Assembly (NCBI GenBank): GCA_050010115.1
Contig: JBEKLQ010000117.1
Location: 1-12,848, forward strand
Direction of reading: 5' to 3'
DNA: 12,848 nt
Source: JAKACA01 sp050010115
GTDB taxonomy: Bacteria; Actinomycetota; Acidimicrobiia; Acidimicrobiales; Bog-793
Shown here: positions 1 through 6,449 of the stretch, piece by piece
Layout: each line of letters starts with the position of its first letter
Numbering within the stretch: the first letter of the stretch is position 1
Notes under the pieces: model-generated
What the model was told of the DNA's origin: nothing
The model's database searches: none
The model's input: only the letters and a program-made list of their open reading frames with translations
Program-made: the position numbers and the translations under genes

Positions 1-150
1 GGCCATGAGGTGGCGCTTGCCCTTTCGGGCACCGAGGAGCACTTCGATCGCCTCTCGGGTGAGCTCCGACACCGTTGTGTCACGCCGCTCAGCTTCGTGC
101 CGCAGGCGTGCGTCGAGTTCGTCCGGCAGCTTCACTGTGGTCCGCTTCAT
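1..150 (-). CDS. Ribbon-helix-helix (CopG-type) antitoxin, partial
   Basis: The first 50 codons of a protein that continues past the left edge. It starts MKRTTVKLPDELDARLRHEA, the usual ribbon-helix-helix layout: a short DNA-reading beta strand (residues 2-8), helix A (about 9-22), then a turn and helix B beginning near TVSELTREAIEVLL. Proteins of this type bind DNA as dimers and are typically the antitoxin of a type II pair; a toxin would be expected downstream, outside the window. The ATG at 150-148 is chosen because the strand begins right after it. No ribosome binding site precedes it, but a TATGCT -10-like hexamer lies 8 bases upstream, which suggests a leaderless mRNA. The gene lies outside the tRNA-bounded island. 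Family call is firm; the antitoxin role is inferred. Confidence 0.8.
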   Translation of the reverse strand, partial: MKRTTVKLPDELDARLRHEAERRDTTVSELTREAIEVLLGARKGKRHLMA

Positions 151-152
151 GG

Positions 153-164
153 TATGCCAGCATA
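153..164 (-). promoter_or_regulatory. Putative -10 and operator of the RHH antitoxin gene
   Basis: TATGC and GCATA form a perfect 5+5 inverted repeat with a two-base spacer just upstream of the antitoxin ATG. On the minus strand TATGCT (164-159) can serve as the -10 box, so a dimer bound here would block the promoter, as is usual for antitoxin autoregulation. The -35 is not obvious. Inference from position and symmetry. Confidence 0.4.
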
Positions 165-324
165 TCATTTGCGATCCCCGACGTGTTTCGCCCCCGGATC
201 CGGTCGGGAATGCAGTGCTCGTGACGATCGCCGCGGGGTTTGAACAAGGAAACAAAGCTGTCCGAGCGACCGGACACAAGAGGCCACGCGCCAACAGGGG
301 CAACGTTGTGATTTTGACAACAGA

Positions 325-368
325 GTGGAGGCGAAGGAACTCGAACCCTCGAACCTCTTGACCGCCAG
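325..368 (-). repeat. Distal attachment repeat (3' half of tRNA-Ala)
   Basis: Matches 8509-8552 at 42 of 44 positions; the differences are at 338 (A here, G in the tRNA) and 363 (C here, T in the tRNA). Identity covers the discriminator base, the acceptor 3' strand, the T arm and the 3' side of the anticodon arm, then stops. The 5' half of the tRNA is absent, so this is not a working tRNA gene. Confidence 0.75.
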
Positions 369-404
369 ACCGGATTCGATCGGACCTGCTCCGAGCATCG
401 GCAA

Positions 405-425
405 GCACCGTTGGATTGTCGGTGC
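405..425 (-). terminator. Possible hairpin terminator after the DUF929 gene
   Basis: GCACCG (405-410) and CGGTGC (420-425) can form a 6-bp stem with a 9-base loop. On the minus strand it follows the DUF929 stop codon by about 26 bases and is followed by only two Ts. Weak stem, so tentative. Confidence 0.3.
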
Positions 426-451
426 AGGCTCCATTGCGATCTTGGCGTCTT

Positions 452-1369
452 TCAGCCGATGAGGGCCGTCGCAGCTGGTGCCTTCCTCAGTTGTGCCTTG
501 GCAGCAATTACACCGCTGGAACTGCAGACGCTCGCAGGCTGGTCGCTGTCGACGCCGCATACTCCGGCCGTGATGTAGTTCGCCGCGGCGTCGAGGTTCG
601 TTGCTATCGTCGTGCCCGCTTCGGAGAGTGAGTGAGCGATCGCACTCCGCGAGAGCCCCACCAGGGCGACTGGGTCATCCCAAGCGGCAAGGTCGCCAAT
701 GTAGCGACCGGCTATGTCGAGCCACGGGACCTCCTCGACGTTGTCCCACGCTCCGAGGATCCTCATCTCGGCGGCCGTCGGTCTCTGTAGGGGGTTCCTG
801 TTCTGGTCGTCCACCTCCACAGGCTCGAAGGCGACGTACGGGCTCGAGTAGGTCGCGTGCAGGAACGTGAACGTCTGGACGACGGGGTCCGGCGACGTTG
901 ATGCTGTCGGCAGGAGGCCGGCGAAGGTGCCGAACCGGCTCAAGGCAATGATGAGCGACCAGCGCAACGTTGCACAGTACGGGCAGAACTCTGCCCCCAG
1001 GAAGAAGATCTGCGGCTTGCCGTCGACTGCGGGTACGGCAGCCGACGCTACAGACGGCGCACCGTTGACTGCCTCGACGCGGTTCAAAACGTTGTTGCCC
1101 GTTGAAGACGTAACCGGTTGCCCGCCGATGCCGGCCTTATTGAGAAGCGACGGCGGCACGTTTTCGACTTCGTGCAGGATCGACGCCGGGATCGTGGCTG
1201 CCACAGTGCCGCTCGTGGATGCGGCTCCCTTAGCGTGAGTGGCAATCTTGGTGTGGCTCTCGCCCACCGCGACCAGAATGATGACGACCATGATCACGAT
1301 GACCGAACCGCCGGATCTCGCTCCGATGATCATGTCGCGGCGACGCGTCTCTCTTCGTGGTGCTGCCAT
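452..1369 (-). CDS. Membrane-anchored thioredoxin-like DUF929 protein
   Basis: A 305-residue protein. Residues about 21-36 form one hydrophobic segment after an Arg-rich N-terminus, so it is probably anchored in the membrane with the rest outside. The domain core begins near residue 119, with FFLGAEFCPYCATLRW carrying a CPYC redox motif (Cys129, Cys132), the hallmark of DUF929, a thioredoxin-fold family found in archaea and actinobacteria. VPWLDIAGRY (about 214-223) fits the later thioredoxin-fold strand, and two more cysteines lie at 271 and 282. A role in disulfide exchange of exported proteins is likely but not proven. The first ATG is used; Met13 is an alternative. A TATTCT box (1384-1379) 9 bases upstream and the lack of a ribosome binding site suggest a short or absent leader. 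The gene lies at the distal end of the island. Confidence 0.8.
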   Translation of the reverse strand: MAAPRRETRRRDMIIGARSGGSVIVIMVVIILVAVGESHTKIATHAKGAASTSGTVAATIPASILHEVENVPPSLLNKAGIGGQPVTSSTGNNVLNRVEAVNGAPSVASAAVPAVDGKPQIFFLGAEFCPYCATLRWSLIIALSRFGTFAGLLPTASTSPDPVVQTFTFLHATYSSPYVAFEPVEVDDQNRNPLQRPTAAEMRILGAWDNVEEVPWLDIAGRYIGDLAAWDDPVALVGLSRSAIAHSLSEAGTTIATNLDAAANYITAGVCGVDSDQPASVCSSSGVIAAKAQLRKAPAATALIG

Positions 1370-1688
1370 CTCGGAAGCAGAATACGCTCTCAGCTAAAGG
1401 CAGTCGTCGACAAGCACGCGACCGGTCCTGCTCGAGCGCCTGCTCTTCGACCAGGACGCCTTGGCGCTCGTGGCGCTTGCAGGCTCGGCTGAAGCGGACG
1501 ACGACGGCAGACAGGCCGCTGGCCTTCTTCGCCCTCCGAGTGAGAGCGGCATCGCCCCGCGGCAGGAAGACGAGATGGCCGAGGTCCACGCAGTCCATGC
1601 ACAAAGACCCGTCGTCTTCCATGAGCAGGAACTCACCGGTCCCCGAGCATTGCAAGCAGACCCAGTCGCCGACGGCTGAGACGACCAC
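1230..1688 (-). pseudogene. Truncated DUF2293-family protein
   Basis: The first ~87 codons (1688-1428) match the N-terminal part of the actinobacterial DUF2293 family: two Cys-x2-Cys pairs (VCLQC; LCMDC), then DLGHLVFLPRGDAALTRR and SAVVVRFSRACKRHERQG. Family members run to roughly 200 residues or more. Here similarity ends after ALEQ near 1428, and the open frame continues as unlike sequence into the DUF929 gene in another frame, so the C-terminal part is gone. The first start in frame is GTG at 1688, yet the family-like reading extends about 16 codons upstream (RRLTETQSRPPELV) with no start codon seen, so the true start may also be lost. Function of the family is unknown to me. Probably a non-functional remnant. 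Confidence 0.6.
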
Positions 1689-1871
1689 GAGCTCGGGTGG
1701 CCGGGACTGGGTCTCGGTCAGGCGGCGAACGCTTGGCCTCCGACAGAGCCGGGGAGACCCATTGGGTGCGGTAGGCCAGGTCGATCTACGGTACTGCGAA
1801 GCCGGGCAGGGCTGTCAGAGTGAACACCAGGGTTTCGTGCTGGGGTGTCCGGACTGAGCGCCCCTGGTCCG

Positions 1872-2258
1872 TCAGCCGATGGTGGCGGGCGGATAGTGAC
1901 AGACCACGTCGGCGACCACGGTCCGGTTGGCCCTCGCGTGCACGACATGGCCCGTGTTGCACGTCGTTCCTAGGGGAAAGCCAGCGGTGACAGTCGCGTC
2001 CAGGCTGTAGTTTCCCGGTGGCAGGCGTAGAGAGAACGTCCCGCTCTTGCCGACGTTGACGGTCGCGACCACGTTGGAACCTTGGACAACGCGGACGACC
2101 CCGGCCGCCGCAAGAAGCTGGTGATGTTTCACTGGGAAATCGCTCAGCAGAGGCCGCTCCAGCAGCCCGCGGATGGTGGCGGTCTTGGGCGGAGTGGTCG
2201 AGCACCCGGCCAGACACCCCACGGCCGCGAGGCAGATGACAGCGACGGCTGGACGCAC
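1872..2258 (-). CDS. Secreted lipoprotein, carboxypeptidase-regulatory-like fold
   Basis: Read from GTG at 2258 this is a 128-residue lipoprotein: VRPAVAVICLAAVGCLAGC is a short signal peptide ending in a lipobox with the lipid-accepting Cys19. The mature part contains VGKSGTFSLRLPPGNYSLDA, the Gly-x-Phe ... Leu-Pro-Pro-Gly-x-Tyr pattern of small carboxypeptidase-regulatory-like (transthyretin-like) beta domains, then two cysteines near the C-terminus that could form a disulfide. The frame is open further upstream to an ATG at 2369, but those 37 extra residues would put a charged stretch before the signal peptide, so I prefer the internal GTG; no clear ribosome binding site supports either. 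A broken paralogue lies 180 bases upstream. Likely an envelope protein with no known enzymatic role. Confidence 0.65.
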   Translation of the reverse strand: MRPAVAVICLAAVGCLAGCSTTPPKTATIRGLLERPLLSDFPVKHHQLLAAAGVVRVVQGSNVVATVNVGKSGTFSLRLPPGNYSLDATVTAGFPLGTTCNTGHVVHARANRTVVADVVCHYPPATIG

Positions 2259-2435
2259 GATGACAGTGTGATTCGAGTTCGGCCTACAGCGTACGTCATC
2301 CGGGACGACGGCCGGATGGGCACGGCTCCACGGATTTGTCGCCGACAACTGGTGTGCTCGCCGGGTCATCCGGCATGTTGATCACCTGGGGTGGCGTGGT
2401 GGGGGTCAGGCCCGGCTGAGTGCCCTGTCCGTCAG

Positions 2436-2659
2436 TCAGCGACCGGCACGGGGCCAGCGGACCTTCACGGAAACGGTGCCGCTCGCTCGTACCCGTATGA
2501 CCGTTGGCCCGCATTTTGCGTCCAGCAATCTCGCGTGCAATGACGGCGGAGATCGGCTGCCTTTCAGCCGGTAGCTCCCCGGCGGCAGCGAAGCAGCAAC
2601 TTTCCGCTCGTGGTGACCTTCACCGTGGCAACAACCCTCGAACCCTGGAAAGCTCCCTC
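2436..2659 (-). pseudogene. Frameshifted paralogue of the neighbouring lipoprotein
   Basis: One frame reads EGAFQGSRVVATVKVTTSGKLLLR and a second, one base out, reads LPPGSYRLKG onward to CGPTVIRVRASGTVSVKV. Joined, these parallel QGSNVVATVNVGKSG plus LRLPPGNYSL of the lipoprotein at 1872-2258. The switch falls at about 2590-2586, where CGCTG stands in place of an expected CGCCTG, so one lost C explains it. The signal peptide and lipobox are missing, and the 5' end merges with an unrelated short frame. This is a dead tandem copy, or a sequencing error plus truncation. Confidence 0.6.
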
Positions 2660-2736
2660 CGCGGGAGCGTCGTGCGGCCGTGGCGGTCTTCGAGGTGGCG
2701 GAACGCGGCCCGGGCCTCATCTCGGCAGGTGGTCAT
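2620..2736 (-). CDS. 38-codon frame overlapping the upstream stop (ATGA), fragment
   Basis: ATG at 2736-2734 shares an ATGA overlap with the stop codon of the two-helix membrane protein gene. The product starts MTTCRDEARAAFRHLEDRHG and continues RTTLPRREL. It has the feel of the N-terminal helix-turn-helix-like segment seen in some actinobacterial proteins with an AxxAFxxLExRxGRxxFxRRE pattern, but I cannot name the family with certainty. The frame stops inside the lipoprotein remnant, so if real it is the truncated front of another gene. Low confidence. Confidence 0.3.
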   Translation of the reverse strand: MTTCRDEARAAFRHLEDRHGRTTLPRRELSRVRGLLPR

Positions 2737-3188
2737 CTCCCGTCTCCCGGTTCTGGTTCACGGCGGGACCGCTGAACGCTCAACACCACGGCTCCCACGC
2801 CCGCGGACAGGATCATGACCGCGATGGCCAGGTGGCCCCCGCCGGTTGTCGCCGTCGAACAGGCGGACGCCACGTCGGCGCTGTCCTGCTCGTAGATCTT
2901 CCATGACACCGACGAGACCGGCGCCAGAGGGGGTTGGAGCGGGCGCGGCTCGGTCGTCCCGATCCAGTCGTTAACGGGACTGTTGCAGGCAAGGTGGACG
3001 GTCCGTGCAGAGGCATCCGACGTGTACGTGTTGGTGAGCGCGACCGACGTGCTCGGGCCGATGAAGAGCAGGATGACCCCCAGGATGAACCCCGCGCCTG
3101 CCACGACCAGGAGCCAGTTGATGGGGAAGGAGCGACGCTCGACGGTCTGAGTGTCGTCGTACTCCTGAGGATCATCGGACACGGTCAC
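2733..3188 (-). CDS. Two-helix membrane protein of unknown function
   Basis: Read from GTG at 3188 (151 residues; a GTG at 3182 is equally possible). An acidic N-terminal tail (SDDPQEYDD) is followed by a membrane helix at about 23-44, a loop of about 75 residues with two cysteines (68 and 110) suited to a disulfide, a second helix at about 120-138, and a short Arg/Glu-rich tail. The likely topology has both ends inside and the Cys loop outside. The open frame extends to 3371, but that part overlaps the next upstream gene on the same strand and is Arg/Gly-rich, so I excluded it. TACGCT sits 8 bases before the 3188 GTG, compatible with leaderless transcription. Lies 49 bases downstream of the DUF2510-motif gene, so the two may be co-transcribed. 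No family recognised. Confidence 0.6.
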   Translation of the reverse strand: MTVSDDPQEYDDTQTVERRSFPINWLLVVAGAGFILGVILLFIGPSTSVALTNTYTSDASARTVHLACNSPVNDWIGTTEPRPLQPPLAPVSSVSWKIYEQDSADVASACSTATTGGGHLAIAVMILSAGVGAVVLSVQRSRREPEPGDGR

Positions 3189-3237
3189 CGGGTTCGAGCG
3201 TACGCCGCGGGCCGGGACCGCGGCACCATCGATAGCG

Positions 3238-3522
3238 CTAGTGCCAGGCCCGCCCGTCCCACCACCGCGGGTGGCCACTGCCCGCTGGGTCGGGGTACCA
3301 GCCGGGCGGAGCCAGGGTCTGGCCCCACTGCGGAGGACCACCGACCATCGGCGGTTGCTGCGGGCGGGCACCGACGGGGATCAGGATCATGAGCAGCGAC
3401 ACCGGCACACCGAGCCAGGCAAGGCCGAACGTGGCGAACCCGGCGACGAACCAGAACAGCGCCCAGAACGAGCGCCAGATGATCCAGAAGATCCGGAGGT
3501 TGCTGTTCTGCACGCCGGACAT
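3238..3522 (-). CDS. Small membrane protein with C-terminal DUF2510 motif
   Basis: A 94-residue protein with two adjacent hydrophobic helices (about 11-30 and 33-50), a Pro/Gly-rich linker, and APPGWYPDPAGSGHPRWWDG at 71-90, the short Trp-rich DUF2510 motif common in actinobacterial membrane proteins. DUF2510 is often at the N-terminus; here it ends the protein. I use Met at 3522 (MSGVQNSNL) because the longer frame from 3591 would overlap the divergent lipoprotein start and adds polar residues with no signal. The gene is divergent from the lipoprotein at 3590, with only 67 bases between the starts. Function unknown; a membrane accessory role is likely. Confidence 0.7.
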   Translation of the reverse strand: MSGVQNSNLRIFWIIWRSFWALFWFVAGFATFGLAWLGVPVSLLMILIPVGARPQQPPMVGGPPQWGQTLAPPGWYPDPAGSGHPRWWDGRAWH

Positions 3523-3589
3523 TGTGGCAGCCTGCGCTGACGGGTCACCGGCGTCCCGGTGCGGTCCGTCCAACTCACAGGAGACGATC

Positions 3590-4117
3590 ATGCGAATCCG
3601 AGACGTGGCTGCCGCGATCCTCGCTGCGGTGAGCTTGACCGCCTGCGGCAGTACTCAGAGCGCCAACGCGCCCACCTCGACGACCGACACAACCTCGACG
3701 ACGAGCACAACCTCCACGTCATCCGGAAATACAAGCGCGCAGACGTGCCCGAAGGCTTCGCAAATCAGCGCATGGATGGGGTCCACGTACACCGGCCCCA
3801 TCGCCGCCAACAGCGGTGCAGCGGGATGCAACTATGACGGCGGCAGCAACGAGGTGTATGTCCTGTTCGGTCAACCGGGACTTTCGCTGAGTCAGTTCAC
3901 CACTCAGTCGAAATCCGGCCTTGGCCCCACCGCACAGGCGTTGTCCGGACTCGGCGGATCGGCCTTCGTCAGCACCGCTTACGGACACGCCGAAGTCGAT
4001 GTCTACGTTTCATCCTCACGGAGTTTCTCGGTCTCGGTGGTGACAGCCGATGCCGTCGTGAAGCCAGGCAATCTCGCCCAAGTCGAGGCTGTCGCTCGCG
4101 CCATCGTCGCCTCTTAG
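3590..4117 (+). CDS. Secreted lipoprotein, possibly DUF3558-like
   Basis: A 175-residue lipoprotein. The start ATG at 3590 has a clear AGGAG (3579-3583) six bases upstream, which overrides the longer open frame from 3389. MRIRDVAAAILAAVSLTAC gives a signal peptide with lipobox LTAC and lipidated Cys19. Then comes a Ser/Thr linker of about 25 residues (TSTTDTTSTTSTTSTSSG), then a domain with two cysteines (QTCPK and GCNYD), followed by a VYVLFGQPG strand and an alternating beta pattern ending VEAVARAIVAS. The Cys spacing and CNY motif resemble small actinobacterial lipoproteins such as DUF3558, but I am not certain of the family. Only plus-strand envelope gene in the island; it is divergent from the DUF2510-motif gene. 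Confidence 0.75.
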   Translation: MRIRDVAAAILAAVSLTACGSTQSANAPTSTTDTTSTTSTTSTSSGNTSAQTCPKASQISAWMGSTYTGPIAANSGAAGCNYDGGSNEVYVLFGQPGLSLSQFTTQSKSGLGPTAQALSGLGGSAFVSTAYGHAEVDVYVSSSRSFSVSVVTADAVVKPGNLAQVEAVARAIVAS

Positions 4118-4136
4118 CGGTGAACGGATTTACCCG

Positions 4137-4439
4137 GTGATCGACAGAAGGTTCCGAAACGATGGCTCCAGACGCGCGCCATGGCCAGGCCGATGCCGAC
4201 CACCGGCACGACGACACCGGCGCCGTCGTGAGCGAGGTCTTCCGCCCGAGCCAGATGCCGGCTACCGAGAAAGGATCCTGTTCCAGGTGCAGTTGCCGCA
4301 GGGCTGGGACGAGATGACCGAACCGGAAAAGCTGACCTGGTGCGACAAGCTGGTCCAGGGCACGCTCCCGCCGTCTGGCGAGCCGGTACATCCAGCTCCC
4401 GACGAACCCACCGACCGCGGTGTCGGGGACGAACGGTAG
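4137..4439 (+). pseudogene. Small hypothetical protein, probably frameshifted at its 5' end
   Basis: The segment RILFQVQLPQGWDEMTEPEK followed by LTWCDKLVQGTLP (about 4270-4390) has the composition and GC-rich third positions of real coding sequence. The codons before it in the same frame are Arg/Pro-rich and unlikely to be coding. In another frame an ATG at 4255 reads MPATEK and would join ILFQVQ after a 2-base insertion (or 1-base loss) near 4272, giving a natural start. So this is probably a small gene of 50-60 residues broken near its start, or one with a start I cannot see. Function unknown. Confidence 0.35.
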
Positions 4440-4518
4440 ATCCCAGAAACCAACCTTTTCCTGAGCCGCCAGTTCATCCGTCTTCCCCGACGGCGGTGGT
4501 ACGGCCCTCCTGGTCGTG

Positions 4519-5031
4519 CTACCTCACCACCTTCACGCTCTGGGTCCAGTCGTAGTCGCGTATCTCGCACGGAGGCACGGACTTCAGACGCGCCGGTGAC
4601 CGCACCGCCGCCACCGTCGTCACGCTCGGCGACACGCCTTGGAAGGTCTCGCGAAAGCCCTGATTGCCCGTCCCGCCGCCCGGCAGCTCAGCGAGGACCG
4701 ACGGCCTCTCGTTCATCGGTCCGCCCCACGACCCCCCGTAGTCGCCGCCTGAATCCTGCCAAGACACGTCGAGCCGGTAGCGGGCACCGACGTGGAGGCA
4801 GATCGGTGGGCTGGAACTGCCGCTGGTGTCTATGGCGAACGACCGGGTGACCAGACTCCGGCGACAGCCCGAGAGCGGCGGCAGTGTGGTGGTAGGGCAA
4901 TGAGGCGGGCGGCAGCCCGTCCCGGTGATCCCGATAGTCAGGGTGGCGGTGGAGCCGACGGTCGCCCGTCCTGCCGAGCACGCGGCGGCCACCAGCGCGA
5001 GGGCGACCAGTCCCACGGTTCGATGACGCAT
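4519..5031 (-). CDS. Cysteine-rich secreted lipoprotein
   Basis: A 170-residue lipoprotein. MRHRTVGLVALALVAAAC is a signal peptide with lipobox VAAAC and lipidated Cys18. The mature part has five further cysteines (two in GCRPPHC, then SGC, IC and PC), a Thr/Pro stretch, and a beta-rich domain around VGARYRLDVSWQD. ATG at 5031 is chosen because GAGAGGG lies 6-7 bases upstream; this site overlaps the stop codon of the preceding gene (TGA at 5045-5043), so the two genes look translationally coupled. The longer frame to 5505 overlaps that gene and is rejected. It is the last gene of the phd-vapC run. Family not recognised; an envelope role is inferred. Confidence 0.7.
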   Translation of the reverse strand: MRHRTVGLVALALVAAACSAGRATVGSTATLTIGITGTGCRPPHCPTTTLPPLSGCRRSLVTRSFAIDTSGSSSPPICLHVGARYRLDVSWQDSGGDYGGSWGGPMNERPSVLAELPGGGTGNQGFRETFQGVSPSVTTVAAVRSPARLKSVPPCEIRDYDWTQSVKVVR

Positions 5032-5042
5032 CAGACACCCTC

Positions 5043-5687
5043 TCACCCTGACGCTCCGCTCAGCGAGGTCAGCGAGTACAGGATCGTCCGGGCCACCATG
5101 CCGTTCCCGGCCAGGCCGATGGACACGATGACCGGCTTGGCGCGCCCCGGCACCGTCACCTTCAGCATGAGGACGCTGTAGGGCAGAGCGCTGTCCTCGC
5201 ATATCGAGATCCCGCGGGCCGAGGCCAGCCTCAGGGGCAAGCAGCGACCGGGCAGACTGCCGAAGAAGTCGGTGAAGCCGCTGTCCACGACAACTCCGCT
5301 GACCGGCTCCGTGGCTTGCTGCGCCGGGAGAAAGGGACAAGCCGTGAAGGCGATGTGCTTGTCGGTGTCGAGGGTCGCCATTCCTCCCTGGGCCAGGAGC
5401 GTGGTCGGCGTCGGGCCGCACCCTGGGATGAACGTGTCGGTCCGCGTCAACGGCCACGAGGTCGGGACGGCGAAGCGGACATCGGCAAACGAGATCCATC
5501 TCCATGACGAGGGAACTGCCGGTGCCGGACCAGGTGCGAGCGCGAACACCCGCGGCGACCGCGAGAGGGTGTTCATCACATGGTGCCTCAACGGCCCGGT
5601 CGTCGTGACCGTGACATGGAGCGAGGGCACTTCGTAGGTGAGTACGCCGGTGCCGGTGGCCTTGACGAACACCTGTATCCCGTGCAC
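5043..5687 (-). CDS. Conserved actinobacterial protein lacking a clear N-terminus
   Basis: About 214 residues of convincing protein: FVKATGTGVLTYEVPSLHVT, then ISFADVRFAVPTSWPL, a Cys-Gly-x-Thr-Pro type segment (IPGCGPTP ... ACPF), and ISICEDSALPYSVLMLKVTV near the end. The FAVPTSWPL pattern with paired cysteines recalls a group of actinobacterial extracytoplasmic proteins of unknown function. No signal peptide or helix precedes it: the coding-like sequence starts directly after the VapC stop, and upstream the same frame lies inside vapC. GTG at 5687 is one candidate start; GTG at 5672 has a weak GGGA site. Most likely the front was lost when vapBC arrived or by deletion, leaving a truncated protein; it is possibly still translated. 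Confidence 0.55.
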   Translation of the reverse strand: MHGIQVFVKATGTGVLTYEVPSLHVTVTTTGPLRHHVMNTLSRSPRVFALAPGPAPAVPSSWRWISFADVRFAVPTSWPLTRTDTFIPGCGPTPTTLLAQGGMATLDTDKHIAFTACPFLPAQQATEPVSGVVVDSGFTDFFGSLPGRCLPLRLASARGISICEDSALPYSVLMLKVTVPGRAKPVIVSIGLAGNGMVARTILYSLTSLSGASG

Positions 5688-5712
5688 GTCAACCGAGGGC
5701 CACGGAAGACCG

Positions 5713-6138
5713 TTACACGCTGTCAGGGAGATCTGCTGGGTACGTGATGTCGACCTCTGTGATCGTTTGGGCGAAGTCCCGCGTGTTGTTGGTGAGGAAG
5801 CGATCTGCCCCGGCGCCGACAGCGGTGGCGAGATGCACAGCATCGGTGGCACGAAGACGGTAGGTGGCCGCGAGAGCGGTGGCCAACTCAGCCGTTGCTT
5901 CATCCGTCGGGCGCAGATCAAGTCGGCCGAGCAGCGCGCCGAGTTCGGCCAGCTCGTCGGTGGCTCGGTCACGCAAGGGCCTCGCAAGGATCTCGGGAAG
6001 CAAAAGTACAGAGCCAATCCCCGCCACGACGCCCGTTGTTTCCACCGGTTCAGGAGGGAACAAGGCGCGGACACGTCGTCCTAGCTCGTGTCCAGGCACC
6101 GCCGCATAGATCAGCACGTCCGCGTCAAAGGCGTCCAT
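5713..6138 (-). CDS. vapC: VapC-type PIN-domain ribonuclease toxin
   Basis: A 141-residue PIN-domain protein of normal length. The acidic residues that hold the metal are visible: Asp5 (with Asp7) in FDADVLIY, Glu49 in LLPEIL, Asp99 in RATDAVHLATA, and Asp121 in FLTNNTRDF. Toxins of this family cut RNA, often tRNA or rRNA, when freed from their antitoxin. It starts 11 bases after the antitoxin stop, with no obvious ribosome binding site, so translation is probably coupled. The reading frame appears intact with all key residues, unlike many neighbours in the island. A downstream run of two same-strand genes may be transcribed with it. Confidence 0.9.
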   Translation of the reverse strand: MDAFDADVLIYAAVPGHELGRRVRALFPPEPVETTGVVAGIGSVLLLPEILARPLRDRATDELAELGALLGRLDLRPTDEATAELATALAATYRLRATDAVHLATAVGAGADRFLTNNTRDFAQTITEVDITYPADLPDSV

Positions 6139-6149
6139 CGCGGTATGCG

Positions 6150-6443
6150 CTAGCGGCGCGATCGAGCGGCTCGGACTTCAGCGACTAGCGCATCGGCGCG
6201 CTCTGCGCTCAGCCTCGGCCGGGTTCGGAGCCGAGACTTGCGGCCCTGATCGAGAACGTCCCGCACGCTCGCCGCCGCGGCCAAGGCTTGGTCCGCTCGA
6301 CGTACCCGAAGGGCGCCCGGACCCACTACAACGGCGACGGGCTCGCCATGGCGGGTGAGAGTGATCTCCTCGCCCGCACCGACGCGCTCGACAATCTCGG
6401 GGAGAGCGGCTCTCGCCTCACTTACGGTCATCGTCGTCGACAT
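6150..6443 (-). CDS. Phd/YefM-family antitoxin
   Basis: A 97-residue antitoxin. TMTVSEARAALPEIVERVGA followed by GEEITLTRHGEPVAVVV is the Phd/YefM N-terminal dimer and DNA-binding fold; the charged C-terminal half (from about residue 55, rich in Arg and Ala) would wrap and inhibit the PIN toxin encoded 11 bases downstream. ATG at 6443 is used, with Met5 as an alternative. There is no ribosome binding site: a TACAAT -10 box ends six bases before the ATG, so the mRNA is probably leaderless. The operator overlapping the promoter is listed separately. Family call is firm. Confidence 0.9.
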   Translation of the reverse strand: MSTTMTVSEARAALPEIVERVGAGEEITLTRHGEPVAVVVGPGALRVRRADQALAAAASVRDVLDQGRKSRLRTRPRLSAERADALVAEVRAARSRR

Positions 6444-6449
6444 CGCCCT

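Noticed and set aside
259..276. TGTCCG/CGGACA inverted repeat left of the orphan tRNA half
   Set aside because: A 6-bp stem without a neighbouring gene end or promoter; considered as an att arm site, but it lies outside the repeat border and has no counterpart at the other end.
5..361. Plus-strand frame at the left edge
   Set aside because: It is antisense to the clear RHH antitoxin and then runs across the orphan tRNA half; the Ser/Arg-rich composition is non-coding in type.
867..1857. Several plus-strand frames opposite the DUF929 and DUF2293 genes
   Set aside because: All are antisense shadows of recognisable minus-strand proteins and none has a domain or a ribosome binding site.
3661..3740. 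Repetitive ACC/ACG-rich tract as a possible tandem repeat or CRISPR-like array
   Set aside because: It encodes the Ser/Thr linker of the lipoprotein and has no regular repeat-spacer structure. No CRISPR array is present in the window.
5688..6074. N-terminal extension of the gene at 5043-5687
   Set aside because: It overlaps most of vapC in another frame and has no family-like sequence.
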